Part shown: in pieces, positions 36,018 through 48,685 of the stretch | Position numbering within the stretch: position 1 is the stretch's first letter | Layout of the letters: each line of letters begins with the position of its first letter | DNA from: Pyrus communis | Taxonomy: Eukaryota; Streptophyta; Magnoliopsida; Rosales; Rosaceae | NCBI RefSeq assembly: GCF_963583255.1 | Contig: NC_084803.1 | Location: forward strand, 5,328,121 to 5,392,120 | Length of the DNA stretch: 64,000 nt | Direction of reading: 5' to 3' | The notes under the pieces: model-generated | Told to the model about the DNA's origin: nothing | What the model saw: the letters and a program-made list of their open reading frames with translations, nothing else | Databases searched by the model: none | Translations under genes and position numbers: made by a program

Positions 36018-39000
36018 CACACACACGTGCACTCTTTGTAAGTCTATAAGTAAGAAATGAGTCGTACGGTAGGCAGTGATATTATTGCACTTTGAATGTT
36101 AATGATCGGTACTCTTATTTCTTTCTTTTTTAGGCATGTCCAGTTGGCACTTATAAGAATGCTATTGGGTCAGATAGAGCACTTTGTCATCATTGTCCTG
36201 CTACTGAGCTTCCCCTTCGTGCAATTTATATATCTGTCCGAGGTACTTCTATAACATTAGTGATTTATTACTTTATTAGGAGCTAGAATGCCTACTGCTT
36301 TTGAGTTTCTAATGGCATTGCGTCCTTTGATTTGTAGTCTGTTGAATTTTGTCTCCCGTACCCTATTAGTCATTACTTGTGGAAATCACGTCCAAAATGT
36401 TTGCAACTTCTGGTATCTAATCATGAAACCATTCTTTGTTCTCTTATCAGGTGGTGTTGCAGAGGCTCCTTGTCCTTACAAATGCATTTCAGACAGATAT
36501 CACATGCCACACTGTTATACAGCTCTTGAAGAATTGATTTACACATTTGGTGGGCCTTGGCTGTTTGGTCTTCTTCTGATTGGGCTCCTCATCCTGTTGG
36601 CTTTGGTGCTCAGTGTTGCACGTATGAAATTGGTTGGTGTTGATGAATTACCAGGCCCTGCTCCCACTCAACATGGCTCACAAATAGACCACTCTTTCCC
36701 TTTCCTGGAGTCATTGAATGAGGTTTGATCTTGTATTATAGAACCTCTCTCTTTCTGTCCCTCTATCTCTTTCGCTCTCTTCCCTCACTTTTGAGATTAA
36801 TAAGGTGGTATTGATATTGTAGGTTTTAGAAACAAACAGGGCTGAGGAGTCACAGAGCCATGTGCACCGGATGTATTTTATGGGTCCTAATACTTTTGGG
36901 GATCCTTGGCATTTGACTCACACTCCTCCAGAACAAATAAAAGAGATTGTGTGAGTTTAAGTTTTATATATCATCTATATACTGTCATTTTGGTATCCAC
37001 TTGGAATTTCAAGGAACCTTAAAGTTATGGCCATTTTCTTAATATAAATTATTGATCTTAGTCTGCATTATAACAAATCAGAAAGATTATAGTTTGAAAT
37101 ATAGCATTCCCTCTGGCAGATATGAGGGGCCATTCAATACATTTGTCGATGGGATTAATTCCATAGCCACTTATCAATGGTGGGAGGGAGCAATGTACAG
37201 CATTCTCTCTATTCTTGCATACCCCCTTGCATGGTCATGGCAGCAGTGGCGCCGAAGACTGAAACTGCAACGTCTGCGTGAATTTGTTCGATCAGAGTAT
37301 GATCATGCCTGCTTAAGGTCTTGCCGTTCGCGTGCTTTATATGAAGGGATTAAGGTTTGAATTTCATTATGGGTTCAGTGTTGAGGGTCATGAGTTAAAT
37401 TTATACATTGTCTGTGATTAATTCCCTTCATATGATAGAAGGGTGCTTCAAACTAATTTACGTGCATTATGTGGACTTGGTTTTACATCCTGTAACCTTT
37501 GATGTAAATACTGTCAGGTAGCTGCAACTTCTGATTTAATGCTAGCATATATGGACTTCTTCCTTGGTGGTGATGAAAAGAGAACTGATCTTCCCCCTCG
37601 TTTACATCAAAGGTTTCCTATTTCATTACCTTTTGGAGGTGATGGAAGTTATATGGCTCCTTTCTCACTTCACAGTGATAATATTGTTACAAGCCTCATG
37701 AGTCAGGTTTGTTGATTGATGCTGACGAATCCAAAGCTCAGCTGGCTAAACTGATAATTTTTATGCTCTAGCTTCTAAAGTAGTTTATTAATCTTAGTGC
37801 TTTTTGTGTGCAGGCAGTCCCGCCGACTGCATGGTACCGTATGGTTGCTGGTTTGAATGCACAGTTGCGCTTAGTTTGCTGTGGGCGGCTAAGAGTTACG
37901 CTTCAGCCTGTCCTTAGGTGGCTAGAAAATTATGCCAATCCTGCTTTGAAGATTTATGGTGTACGTGTTGATCTTGCCTGGTTTCAGGCTACATCTTGTG
38001 GTTATTGTCATTATGGGCTCGTGGTGGATGCTCTTGAAGAAGACAGTGAACCTGCCTCTGTTGGAAGCATTGATGGAGCAATACGAACTGAAGAATCACG
38101 GTAATGGCTTCTAATGTTTAGAAAAGTACATACTTATTGACTCCTTTTCATTTAGACCCCTTCCTACTTCGTTCTTGTATTAGATAATTGTATGAACTGA
38201 TTGTGGTGTAGTGAAAATTCTGTGCATGATTAGGAGTAAATACACACACACACACACACACACACGTCTTACAATATTGTCATTACGGTTTGATACCTTT
38301 GAGTAGGGGTTGGGAATCTCCGGATAGGGATGTAAAGAAGCATACCGCAAATTAAAAGATAAGAGGAAACTTGGAACAAAGATAGCATGCACAAGACATG
38401 CATGAACATGCAAACACAGTGATGTTTTGGTATAGGAAATGCAAAAATAATGGTATAGGCATAACATCGAATTGATAAGTCTGCATGCCTGTGTGATAAT
38501 GTTTGAAGAGATTTAAGTAGTATAAAGCTCTGGTTCGAGTACTTATGTATTCAATACAGTTGGAGGCGAGCTGAGTCTGTCTTTCCTTTGACTTTCAGTG
38601 CAAATTACATAGAAGATTCATCTGGTCATTTGAGACAATCGCTCCTAAACCAGTCTCACAGAAGTGAAAATTTTATGAGGCCAAAAAGAGCATATGGAGG
38701 GATTATAGATGCTAACAACATACAAAAACTTGAGGAAAAGAGAGATATGTTTTATCTTCTCTCTTTTATACTTCATAATACCAAACCTGTTGGACACCAG
38801 GTATCTCTCATGCTTATATTAATTTGTCTTGGAGATTTCAAATTTCTCATTCTGAACATATACTTTTACGAACTGCAGGATCTCGTTGGTTTAGTCATCT
38901 CAATGCTTCTTTTAGGAGATTTTAGCTTAGTTTTGCTTACATTACTCCAGCTGTATTCATTTTCATTGGTGGACGTCTTTCTGGTTCTATTGATTATACC

Positions 39001-39608
39001 CCTTGGCATTATTCTCCCGTTTCCTGCTGGTATCAATGCTCTATTCAGTCATGGACCCAGACGTTCTGCTGGCCTTGCACGTCTACATGCTTTGTGGAAC
39101 CTTACATCCTTGATTAATGTTGTAAGTTGCTATTTTTAACCCTCTGCTTCAAGTCTTTGGTCTGCTAGTAACATCTTTGGATTTGAAAGCTTCTTGTCTG
39201 GTTACTCGAATCTGGGTCCACTAATTTGTATTGTATGTTGGTCATTGGCAGGTGGTTGCTTTTGTTTGTGGTTACGTCCATTATAACACTCAATCAAGAA
39301 GTAGAAAACATCCCTTTCAACCCTGGAGTATTAGCATGTGAGGGGATCTCTCTCTGTGCCAAGAATTTCATTAGTTGAGAGATCGTAAGTTATATTTTAT
39401 ATTCGAGACACAATACTCAACTAACAGGATGTGTTTGTGTTGTCGGGTTGGTGGGTGCAGGGACGATAGTGAATGGTGGATTTTTCCTGCCGGTCTGCTG
39501 CTTTGTAAAGTTTTTCAGTCGCAGCTAATCAATTGGCATGTTGCGAATCTGGAGATTCAAGACCGTTCGTTGTACAGCAATGATTTTGAGCTCTTCTGGC
39601 AGTCGTGA
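30993..39608 (+). CDS. Large glycine-rich multi-pass membrane protein (At5g11700/At5g47020 family)
   Basis: Twenty-two exons join in frame to 1,453 residues: 30993-31837, 32706-32821, 33014-33222, 33466-33585, 33801-33929, 34005-34130, 34454-34509, 34624-34723, 34812-34929, 35040-35249, 35350-35689, 35853-35946, 36134-36242, 36451-36722, 36823-36950, 37120-37354, 37518-37706, 37814-38100, 38599-38800, 38879-39121, 39252-39337 and 39461-39608. An N-terminal signal peptide precedes a poly-Pro stretch and a long extracellular region with Gly-rich blocks. A short Cys-rich unit at about 815-870 (ACPVGTYKN ... LCHHCPATELP) resembles the GCC2/GCC3 or ephrin-receptor-like motif, which explains the ephrin-like names of Arabidopsis relatives. 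Membrane segments start near 886 (FGLLLIGLLILLALVLSV), with several more in 1296-1376. The function is unknown; the topology suggests a cell-surface or endomembrane protein. No frame breaks were found. Confidence 0.88.
35950..36013. repeat. (TC)n microsatellite abutting a 5' splice site
   Basis: About 32 uninterrupted TC units start 3 bp after the GT donor of intron 12 of the glycine-rich membrane-protein gene, then pass into CACACAC. The donor reads GAG|GTACTC, so positions +4 onward are repeat. Confidence 0.9.
38241..38265. repeat. (AC)n microsatellite in intron 18
   Basis: Twelve or so AC units lie in the intron between exons 18 and 19 of the glycine-rich membrane-protein gene. They are away from the splice sites, so probably neutral. 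Confidence 0.85.
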
Positions 39609-39705
39609 TGGCCGTGTTTAAGGAGAGGATAACTTATTTTCCACAATATCGTGCTTCTGGCAGTCGTGATGGCCGTGTACAGCAATGATTTTGAGCTCTT
39701 CTGGC
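39571..39705 (+). repeat. Rearranged duplication of the last codons into the 3' UTR
   Basis: Two blocks of the terminal exon recur just past the stop codon. CTTCTGGCAGTCGTGATGGC and a few more bases, 39593-39617, are repeated at 39654-39678. The 30-bp block at 39571-39600 (TGTACAGCAATGATTTTGAG...) is repeated at 39676-39705. The copies are identical but in swapped order, so the event is recent and not a simple tandem copy. Confidence 0.85.
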
Positions 39706-41083
39706 TCTTTTTTTTGTAAGACATAATTGTTTTGTAGGTGAGGGAGTGACAATTTGACATAGGTTAGAAAAAAGAAAAGAAAGAAAAAATGTTGAAATAT
39801 GAAGAGACACTGGTGGAAGTAAAAAGGAAATACAAGAGAGAGAGAAGGGAGGGTTATTTATGTAACCACATTTGGCAAGTCAGTTTTTTGTTGTTGTAAA
39901 TAATAATTATACGCCCTCTTTCTCTACTACTTGGTTCTTCAGCCCTGACTTTTCAAGTGTAATTTGATTAGAAATCTAACCCCAAAAATAATTTGATTAG
40001 AGCTGGCTCCTGGCTGAGTAGCTGTGGGAGATTTCGATTGGAAGACGTTAACGGCAATCGTTGTTGAGAGCTGCTGCTGACTGATTGGTTCCCGAGAAAA
40101 TAAATATGCACTCTGGTGGCTGCGGGATTCTGTAAGCCGTAATTGCAGCCTCTCATCGATCCTTCTTCTGTTTGGTTTCTCAGGAAGGCAAGAACGACTA
40201 GTCCTTCTTTCTTTTGGATTTTACCAAAATGCTGACGGAATTGTATTCCTTGATGAATCCAAAACGACAACGTCTTTTCTTCGCCGATTGTGGTGCCCCA
40301 TTGGGTTGCTTATCTCTTGTTTGATTACTCTGGGGTTTAGTTTTTGAACCAACCAAACGTTTGATGAAATGCGCCAATGAAGATGAAGAAAGAACCACTG
40401 AAATTTGTTCTTCTGGTTCACCAGGTTCACGGAGCTATGCTTCGAATGCATATTCCTAATCTTGTGGTGCGTCAAAATATCATATCCTTATACTTACCTG
40501 TATTAACCGACTGACTACAATATTTACGTGTATCTCATTTCATTTCAATTAATGAATTTTGATATAAAAATGATATTAAGAAATTGACTACAATACTTAG
40601 CTGTATTTAATACTAAAGTTTCCCAAGCATTGAACGATTGATTTTTAAATTTCTTCCGGTTTTTTATTCAAGTTCCGTCTTTCCAAATCTCGGATGTTCT
40701 CCTGTCCGAAATTGCCACCTGGGGTGGTTGTGACGTTCCGACCTTCACGGCCGGTGACACTAGCAATCTCATACTAAATACGCTCCTCACCCGAGTAAAA
40801 TGAAACCGGGTATAGATCTCCTGCTTTTGCTAGAAAACACTAACTTTCCTGCACCGTCGATTTTCGTAGGACCGCTGAGATTCACAATACTATAAATCTA
40901 CACGGCAACAGGTAATTACGCCCAGAATTTTGAAAAACTTAGGCGCAAGTCCAGAGCGGGAGACCACGTGGCGACAGCTGGGAATTCGACCGTTGCGAAG
41001 TGCTTATTCAATCCCTTCTTTAGCAGTCCCTTTTCCTTCATTATTTCGCCCTCGCTTTCTCTCTCTCTCTCTCTTCCTCTCTC
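39609..41083. other. Intergenic region before the Aurora kinase gene
   Basis: This holds the 3' end of the glycine-rich protein gene and the AUR promoter. Minus-strand open frames at 39968-40475 have a basic, Gln/Ser-rich look but no recognisable domain, no start context and no splice continuity. A CT-rich stretch (41058-41081) lies directly before the Aurora ATG and is probably leader. Confidence 0.5.
40987..40997 (-). promoter_or_regulatory. MSA-like (M-phase) element upstream of Aurora kinase
   Basis: The minus-strand word CGCAACGGTCG contains the AACGG core and matches 9 of 11 positions of the MSA consensus YCYAACGGYYA, about 90 bp upstream of the ATG. Three-repeat MYB factors use this element to drive G2/M genes, and Aurora kinases are such genes. 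It is a single imperfect site, so support is limited. Confidence 0.35.
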
Positions 41084-43452
41084 ATGGCGATTGCTGCGGA
41101 GAACCAGGTCCCCCAAGAGAAGGTGAGAATCAAAGAAAAGCAAGTTTCAATTTTTGTAGCAGTTAGGGTTTATTGAGTTCCCCAATTCGGATTCTAGGGT
41201 TTTCATTTCATTTCGATTCTTTGGTTTTCCTCTGAGAAAGATATTTGCATGAATTTTTTTTTAAGAAGATTGTGGTTTCTTTAGGTTTATGTGAATTTTT
41301 AGATCGCACTTTCGAAATTCGAATTCGAGCCTCTGACTCTAGGGTTTTCTGATTCGAAGATTTAGGAATCTGGGGTCGGTCAATTAGCTTCATTTTTCCT
41401 AGAGTTCAAGAATTCAATGTTAGCCTCTGCTATTTTTTTGAACTTTTATTTAATTAATTTGTTTTGTTTGTTTTTAAGATCATTTTATAAAATGGGTTCG
41501 GTTTCAACAGGCTTCTTCGGAGGTTTCAGCGACGGAGACAAGAAGATGGACGCTCAATGACTTCGACATCGGAAAGCCTCTCGGACGAGGAAAGTTTGGT
41601 CACGTCTATTTGGCAAGAGAGAAAAGGGTATGCTCTTTTCTTCTTTATTATGGGTATGCATTTTGCAAATTTTGCGCTTTTCTGGCTGCTATATAATTTA
41701 ATCCTCTGGTAATTGTGCTCATTTCATGGGAACTTCGGTGTGTACGCTTTAGGTTGCTTTGTTCTTGATATGTCGTTTCTTTGTTTGTTATGAAGATTGG
41801 CATAAATAGGTAGGTCTAATTTGGGAAGTTATGTTTATTTGCCACAAAAGGAACTACCTTAGAGAGATTTTGGTTTATTTATACGTATTCTTCTTTGCTT
41901 GCTTCCTTTCAGCTGTGGCCTAATTTGATCTATGTGTATCCCTTGCACAGAGCAATCACATTGTGGCACTTAAAGTCCTCTTCAAGAGCCAGCTGCAACA
42001 ATCTCAGGTTGAACATCAGCTTCGTCGTGAAGTTGAAATACAAAGTCATCTCCGACATCCCAATATCCTACGCCTCTATGGCTACTTTTACGATCAGGTA
42101 TTTTTCTCTTAAGGTCCTACTCATATCTTAACACCTTAAGCTTGTATGCTCAATGGAAGGAACGGTCATTAACCTTTCTCTGGAAATGCATTTTTTGCAG
42201 AAACGAGTTTATTTGATATTAGAATATGCTGCCAAAGGTGAACTATACAAGGAACTACAGAAGTGTAAATACTTCAGTGAAAGGCGTGCTGCCACTGTAA
42301 GTTGTTTTTATGCAGTGTTTATCAGAACACAAATACTTTACATTCTGGCTATGATACTGACGTGTGTCCATTTGTTGCATTGGCAGTATGTTGTATCATT
42401 AGCCAGGGCCCTTATATACTGCCATGGAAAGCACGTAATTCATAGAGATATCAAACCAGAAAACCTCCTAATTGGTGCTCAGGTGGTGACTCCCATTCAT
42501 GCTATTATATGCTTCCTTTCATTTTTTTAGTATTGCATATTTGGTGTTTCTCAAATCAATGTGGATCTCCTTTGATAGGGTGAACTCAAGATAGCAGATT
42601 TTGGGTGGTCAGTACACACATTCAACCGCAGGCGGACCATGTGTGGCACCCTTGATTACCTCCCTCCAGAAATGGGTATGCTAATAAAAGAGACTTTATG
42701 TTCTTATGCAAATTCTTGGAGGACTTGTCTTTATTGATTTCACTTGCTATGTTACCATATGTTTGATTTCATGCTTTTGAAACAGTATATGTCCAAACTG
42801 ATCATCTTTCACCATTATACCTTACTAACACTTCTGGGGTTGTGAAACTTGTCGTGATACAGTGGAGAGTGTAGAGCATGATGCTAGTGTGGATATCTGG
42901 AGCCTTGGCGTCCTCTGCTATGAGTTCCTATACGGAGTCCCACCTTTCGAGGCCAAGGAGCATTCGGACACATACAGAAGGTAAGGTGTAGACTGCAAAA
43001 TGATTTAAGTTCACAAAATAACATTTGTCATCACTGAATATCCTATTCCCATTTAACTTGTATGTGTGGTGAGGAATTCTGCATAGTTACATCTTACACA
43101 AAGTAGCAAACACGAATCTGAAGATGCAATTTTTGGATATGTCACATTGTTAATATGGCTCTGCTATTTGTCTTCTCACAGGATTGTACAGGTGGACCTG
43201 AAGTTTCCTCCTAAACCAATTGTCTCTGCTCAGGCAAAGGACCTCATTAGTCAGGTTCTTTGCCCTTCAATCCGAGTACTTGGTATTCTTTGTTGCTTTA
43301 AAATAAAGGGGTTATTAGTAATGCCTGAATTGTTTTGCTTTGAAATGCAGATGCTTGTCAAGGATTCTGCTCAACGCCTCGCGTTACACAAGCTTCTTGA
43401 ACATCCATGGATTGTTCAGAACGCCGAGCCCTCTGGCGTATATAGGATATAA
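41084..43452 (+). CDS. AUR1: Alpha-type Aurora kinase (AUR1/AUR2)
   Basis: Nine exons (41084-41122, 41511-41627, 41951-42097, 42201-42296, 42387-42482, 42579-42675, 42863-42980, 43182-43254, 43351-43452) give 294 residues, the length of Arabidopsis AUR1. It has a very short N-terminus, as in plant alpha-Auroras. Key kinase features are the Gly loop GRGKFGHV (about 38-45), VALKV with ATP-binding Lys60, HRDIKPEN with catalytic Asp154, DFG at 172-174, and the activation loop [16 protein letters not shown] with phosphorylatable Thr185. The C-terminus is [19 protein letters not shown]. It is a mitotic Ser/Thr kinase that phosphorylates histone H3 Ser10 and acts in spindle and division-plane formation with TPX2 or INCENP-like partners. 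AATAAA at about 43552 is a likely poly(A) signal. AUR1 and AUR2 cannot be told apart here. Confidence 0.95.
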
Positions 43453-44045
43453 TCTTCGAATTCCCAACTGAGGAGATAATGGCAGTTGATTTTTATGTTC
43501 TATGTGATGTAATACTTCCTTGTATGAATCTATTGATATAATTTGTTTGTTAATAAAAATTCTTTGCTTTGCGCAACAATAGTTCCTTGTGAGTTAATTT
43601 AGCTGATAAGTAAGTTAATGCCCGCGATTTGTTGACATTTTTGCTTCCATTTTCGCTTGCTCAGTTTCTCCAATGCTTGCACGGCACGGAGGTGAACTCA
43701 GAGGCTTGTATGTTGGCATTGAAACGGCTCACTAAAACGTGCATGTAAAGGAAGTCACTGCCTCGCGATTTCTACGCTTGCCATGTAGTAGAGACAGTCC
43801 GATAGATTTTTAGAAATGAAAGAAATGAAAGTAAATAAAATTCGAGTACAATACTGATCTAGCAAAATGAAGTTCTGATCTAGCAATACTGATCTACCAA
43901 TACATCGTTTTTTTCGTACAACTTGTTTAATTGAAAACTTTCAGATACAAGCAAACAATCAGTGCTCGATATATATTAGAAGTCAAAATTTGAGCTTCCA
44001 TCATCCGAAATCTGGGGATGGTAAAGGGAAGAGCCACGTGTGTTT
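43453..44045. other. Short tail-to-tail intergenic region between Aurora and PFK genes
   Basis: Two 3' ends converge within 593 bp. Apart from the Aurora poly(A) signal at about 43552, I see only AT-rich DNA with a small direct repeat of the type TGATCTAGCAA/TACTGATCTA near 43853-43900. Confidence 0.6.
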
Positions 44046-47000
44046 TCATGACATGCTGGGGATGTCTTTTGTTGCGAACTTGCTATCTTTACAGTTTTCC
44101 CCATCCAACATCTGAGTTGGAGGATCTTCATCTTCTTGGATTTCGGTGACATCTTTGGGGTTCAAGAAGCTCGGCTGGTTGGTTGAAGAAAGGAGTCGCG
44201 CCCACATCCTGTCAGTAATCACAACCTTGTTCTGCTTCTCTGTAATATGCTGCACATCGAAAATCAAACAGATCAATCACTGAGGGGTCTTAATTTCAAA
44301 CTGTCGGATCAACATTTCTATTGAGATAAAGAGCATGAAATTTAAGATGCAGTTGAAGGTGAAAATAAAGAAACGATGACAACGTAAGAGATGAGAAACC
44401 TACATTGAAAGGAATATAAGAATGCCTTCCATTGACAGGCCCACATACAAAGCCTGTGTACCCTGCCATTGCTCCATGAACCGCACTTTGAGCAAGGAGT
44501 GTGCAGTAGACGTTGTCGGCTGCATTGCTTGGAATAGCCCGGATCATGTACGTAGGATCTGGAAAAACAATTTGACTGGTTAGATGCTATTTCAGACTTA
44601 CTTTTGCTGAATTTTTGAATGGGGAAACAGAAACAACTAAAGGAGGCAAATCTAGCACCGCTGACCTATATACTTAAGATTAATGGCGAGCTTTTGCTGC
44701 CTTCCAAAGTGACTCTGAAACGTAAGCAAACAACAGTTAACCAAACAAAGGATGTTTAAATAGATTCATCAGTAAGATATCTGCATCAGCCCTGAGCTCC
44801 TCAGTTGCCAGTCGGGGATGAGATTTTACGTGCAAATGGAGAGTGACAAGGAACTTTAATGACAGCAGATTCTCAGATGGTCAAGACTCAAGAGAGAGTT
44901 GATATGATGTGCAGAAAAGAAAACAGGGAGAGAAAATAAAACCGAGAAAAGATTGCAAGGGATACCTTTATCCTCTCAGAAATCCATAACCCAACATCTT
45001 GAAGTAGCTTGTTTCCTGAAGCATCCTGCTGGTTCATAGATTGCAAGCTCTCTGACAGAAGATCTTGTCCTGCACCCTCAGCTATCACAATAACCATATG
45101 TCCATTTTCCTTGAGTCGTTTTTCAATGTACTCAAAAAGTCCACCTTTTCCTTCAAGATAGAAGGGGGACTCTGGAATCAAACAACAGTCGACATCTCGA
45201 CTGGCAAGTGTAGCATACATAGCTATGAAACCTGCATCAGGAAGTCCAGTTTAAGTGAAAAGCTGTAAAGGCTGGTACCAAAACATAACTAGTATGAACA
45301 AAATTCTGTAATTTCTTCCCAATTAAATTTCATCCATTAGGATCTACATTTGCATGAGTCTGTGATATTGAAACATCTATAGGCACAGAATGAGAATATT
45401 TACCACTGTAGCGTCCCATTAGCTTCACAACACCAATACCGTTCTCAATACTTCCAGCTTCAACATGAGCTGCATTAATGGCACGTTGAGCCTCCTCAAC
45501 TGCAGTATCAAAGCCAAAAGATCTGTCTATAACCTGAATGAAGAAAATAAAATTACTACCTGAAACAACAAAAGCAGAAACCAAAGTTAGAATCATATGT
45601 TCTGTATAATAAGTACCGGAATGTCATTGTCTATGGTTTTTGGAATTCCTGCAACAGAAACTTTGAGGCCACGCCGCCTAATTTCCTGCACAATGAGAAC
45701 TAAACTGCTAAAGAAATAGTTGTGACATGAGAACAATGACGAACGAGTAAATTCTATATAACTTAAACTTCAATAGCAAAGAAACAAAAGAGATTGTAAC
45801 ATACAGATCATCAAGACAAGTCAGATACAGTTACACATGGAGTTATTCTTTTGTAAGACAAGCCACGATCAGTTAACATTGGCCTCAGTTATAAAATTCA
45901 AGGCGGCACATTTCTGTGAATATATCAAACTCTCATTGTTTCAGGGAGAGTAGTTTTACCTCATATATGACAGCTGCTCCTTTTTGAGTTCCATCACCTC
46001 CAATTATGTAAACCTGTATCACAAAACGCATGCCATGAGAATTCGTCTCTGTACCTTGGCTGTGTGATATTATGTTTGAATTTACTATATAAAGTTAATA
46101 CGATGCAGAACGATAGTTAAAATGAACAAATCCTTACATGATTAATTCCACGATCCTGAATGCTGTCAACTATCTTTGCAGTATCATGTCCTCCTCGCGA
46201 CGTACCAATGATGGTACCGCCACGCTTGTGGATGTCATTGACAACCTTGGGTGTCAAGGTAATGGTGTTTCGGGCATAGAAACCCTTGTATCCTCCCTGA
46301 TATATGTCAATGTAGAATTTGTTAGTGAGACGTTATACTCCTATCTGTTTTACAGAAGCAGTTTCAGGCTATTTCCTTTCTCAATGTCAAAAAACATATT
46401 GAACCTCGAGACTATATCAATGTAAACACTCACGTCTATCCCAAGTACTTTCGAGACACCATACATGTGATAAAGTCCACACACAATTTCCCTGATCACC
46501 GTGTTGAGCCCCGGGCACAAACCACCACATGTTACAATACAAGCATGAACTTCAGCCGGGTTGAAATAAACCTGAACCAAACCAAAACACAAATCCATGT
46601 CACTCAAATACAATGCACATTTCTTAATATTGTTACTTCAGCAGCAATTCAGACAGCAAAAAATGTGATACCTTCTGGCGTGGTCCTGCTCGCCGGAAGT
46701 GTGTCCCTCTCGGACTATCCGTGTGAACAACAATCTATAAACCAGAGGAAAACCATAGCATTTCAAGCTCACATACACAAATAACAACCGAGCGCCAAAA
46801 ACTATTAAATAAATATATAAAATTACAAAAGATTAATTAAAATTGCATGATTAATAAATAATACAAAATTTTAAAACAATCTGATCTACCCTACACTCTA
46901 TATAAAATTACAAAAAACAAATTTGAGAAATATGAATAATTTATTAAATTTAAAAAAAAAACAGTAATTACCTTTTGAGCAACGGTGTCATCCACGTTAA

Positions 47001-47381
47001 CAAAATACTGCCTAAAAAAAAGTATCATAAAAGAGTCAGTCTTTTGCATTGAATCAAATACCAAACAGAAGCAGAAATCATGGGTATGGATTAAATTTAC
47101 GTACTTTACAACTGAATAAGCAGGATTGAATCGCAACGGATTGGGATAAGTCTGCACCCGCAACCAAACACCCCAAAAAATAAAATAAATTAATAAATAA
47201 ATAAAATAAAACGAAAATGTAGATAAAAAAATTTTGAATTTAGAAAAAAGGGCGAGCGAGGAAGCTTTACAGGAAGATCGGACAAGTAATCGCAGAGATG
47301 GGGGACGTCTTCGAGCACGTAGCCGAAGTCGCCCTTGACCACCTTCATCTGCACGTTTCCGGGCGGATTCGAATCGCCCAT
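44046..47381 (-). CDS. PFK3: ATP-dependent 6-phosphofructokinase (cytosolic PFK3/PFK7 type)
   Basis: Thirteen exons (47381-47271, 47151-47105, 47011-46972, 46734-46672, 46571-46434, 46296-46138, 46013-45960, 45685-45617, 45533-45404, 45231-44966, 44714-44666, 44558-44404, 44249-44046) give 494 residues. It phosphorylates fructose-6-phosphate to the 1,6-bisphosphate in glycolysis. Visible motifs are [16 protein letters not shown] near the N-terminal ATP site, GGDGT at about 191-195 (the Gly in GGDGT marks ATP rather than pyrophosphate use), catalytic PKTIDND at 219-225 and MGRYSGFIA for substrate binding. [19 protein letters not shown] lies near the C-terminus. No transit peptide is seen: it starts [15 protein letters not shown], which suits the cytosolic subgroup. 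The start ATG is at 47381; the longer open frame upstream begins in the leader. PFK3 versus PFK7 or another isoform is a best guess. Confidence 0.92.
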
Positions 47382-47829
47382 TTGTAAATTTTTTATCTTT
47401 TTATTCTCTGACGGAAAACGTATGTAATTCGAAGGAAGCAGAAAAAATATCAGAGTGTACGAACAGAGGAAAGAGGGAAGGAGATTGGGGTTGATATGGT
47501 AAATTGGAGCGTGTGAAGGGGTATTTATATTCCGCAATGATTGTGCCCGCGAGTGACGGAGGGGGTAGTAAAATATCGGAAATGTGTTGACGACTCGTTA
47601 CGGGGAAAGCAACGGCGTCGCGGTCAACACGAGCGATGCAGTTTCCGGTAGGCAGAAACAGGGGCGGGATTTTAGTGGCGGCTTTATTTTTTGGGCCGGA
47701 GGTTTATGTGAGGATCCGATACCAGGTTTTCCGTACGAAAACGGGGGGCGGGTTTAGTTAGCGGTAATTGTCCACTTTCGGCGGAAAGAGATCCTTCCCG
47801 GATCTCTCCTCCACAACCCAATGCAACTC

Positions 47830-48685
47830 TGACTGTACTGACTATTCTAGTCGGATAGGATAAATAATTGTCGGATAATACTGAATACTGATTAAATTAA
47901 TCGCACGTTTGGTATTGTATCGGATTAATTTATGCATCGAATAATACGTCGGACTATAATAATTTTTTTTAATTCACAATAATTGTTGTTAAAATTAAAA
48001 TAAAATAGGAAAAAAAAAACAGGACTCTTCTCAGTCGCATCTTCCTTCTTCACCATCTTCCTCGTGCATCAATCCCACCTTCGGCGACCGATTGCAGAGG
48101 AGTAGCGGCCAGGGTCAAGAACTCGGAGCCTATATTCGAATTCCTGTCCCCCTCCTTGTCGGAGCCTAGCTCCCTTCCTCATTGGAGCCCAAATCCGAAT
48201 TGATATACCCCTCCTCGTCGGAGCCTAGCTCCCTTCCTCATCGTCCTTCTCGTTGTCGGAGTCTAGATCGGAAGAATTTGAATCATCATCTTCCTCGGAA
48301 GAATTTGTTGTCAGAAATCAAAGGCAAACAGAGAGGTGGGAGGTGTGTGTGCAAAGAAGGAGGGAGGAAGAGAGAGAGAGAAAAAAAACAAGATGGCGAC
48401 GAAGATGAACCTGGAAGTAGACGAGAGATAGCAGGCGATGTGAGAGAGTTGAAGGAGAGTGCGTGAAAGAGGGAAAAAGTGAGCTAGTGTGAGCGAGAGA
48501 GATGCACCTGATTAAATAATACAGAGGTTTGGGTTGGGATAAACAAGCGGGTGTGAAGGGGATAAAAAAAGTGGGGCCGGATAAAATAATGCGGTGCTTA
48601 TTTAAGACGAAGCTCACCAAACATCCGCTTCGTATTATTAGCACTATCCGGTGGTCTTATACGACGTGCCAAACGAGGCATCGAA
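47830..48685. mobile_element. Possible non-autonomous DNA transposon, about 850 bp
   Basis: The two ends share inverted, GGATA-rich text. The left side has AGTCGGATAGGATAAATAAT and then CGCACGTTTGGTATTGTATC. The right side, read in reverse, has CGTTTGGCACGTCGTATAAG and CACCGGATAGTGCTAATAAT. The interior is a GC-richer block with CCTCGTCGGAGCCTAGCTCC twice (about 48150-48240), unlike neighbouring DNA. I could not fix borders or a target duplication, so this stays tentative. Confidence 0.35.

Noticed and set aside
35828..36024. Open frames coding for poly Arg-Glu
   Set aside because: They are translations of the (TC)n microsatellite.
40198..40475. Basic minus-strand open frames before the Aurora gene
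   Set aside because: No domain, no homologue I know, and three frames overlap with equal length, as in random sequence.
48182..48644. Open frames rich in Ser, Arg and Glu
   Set aside because: They lie in the transposon-like segment, are low-complexity and lack splice or start evidence.
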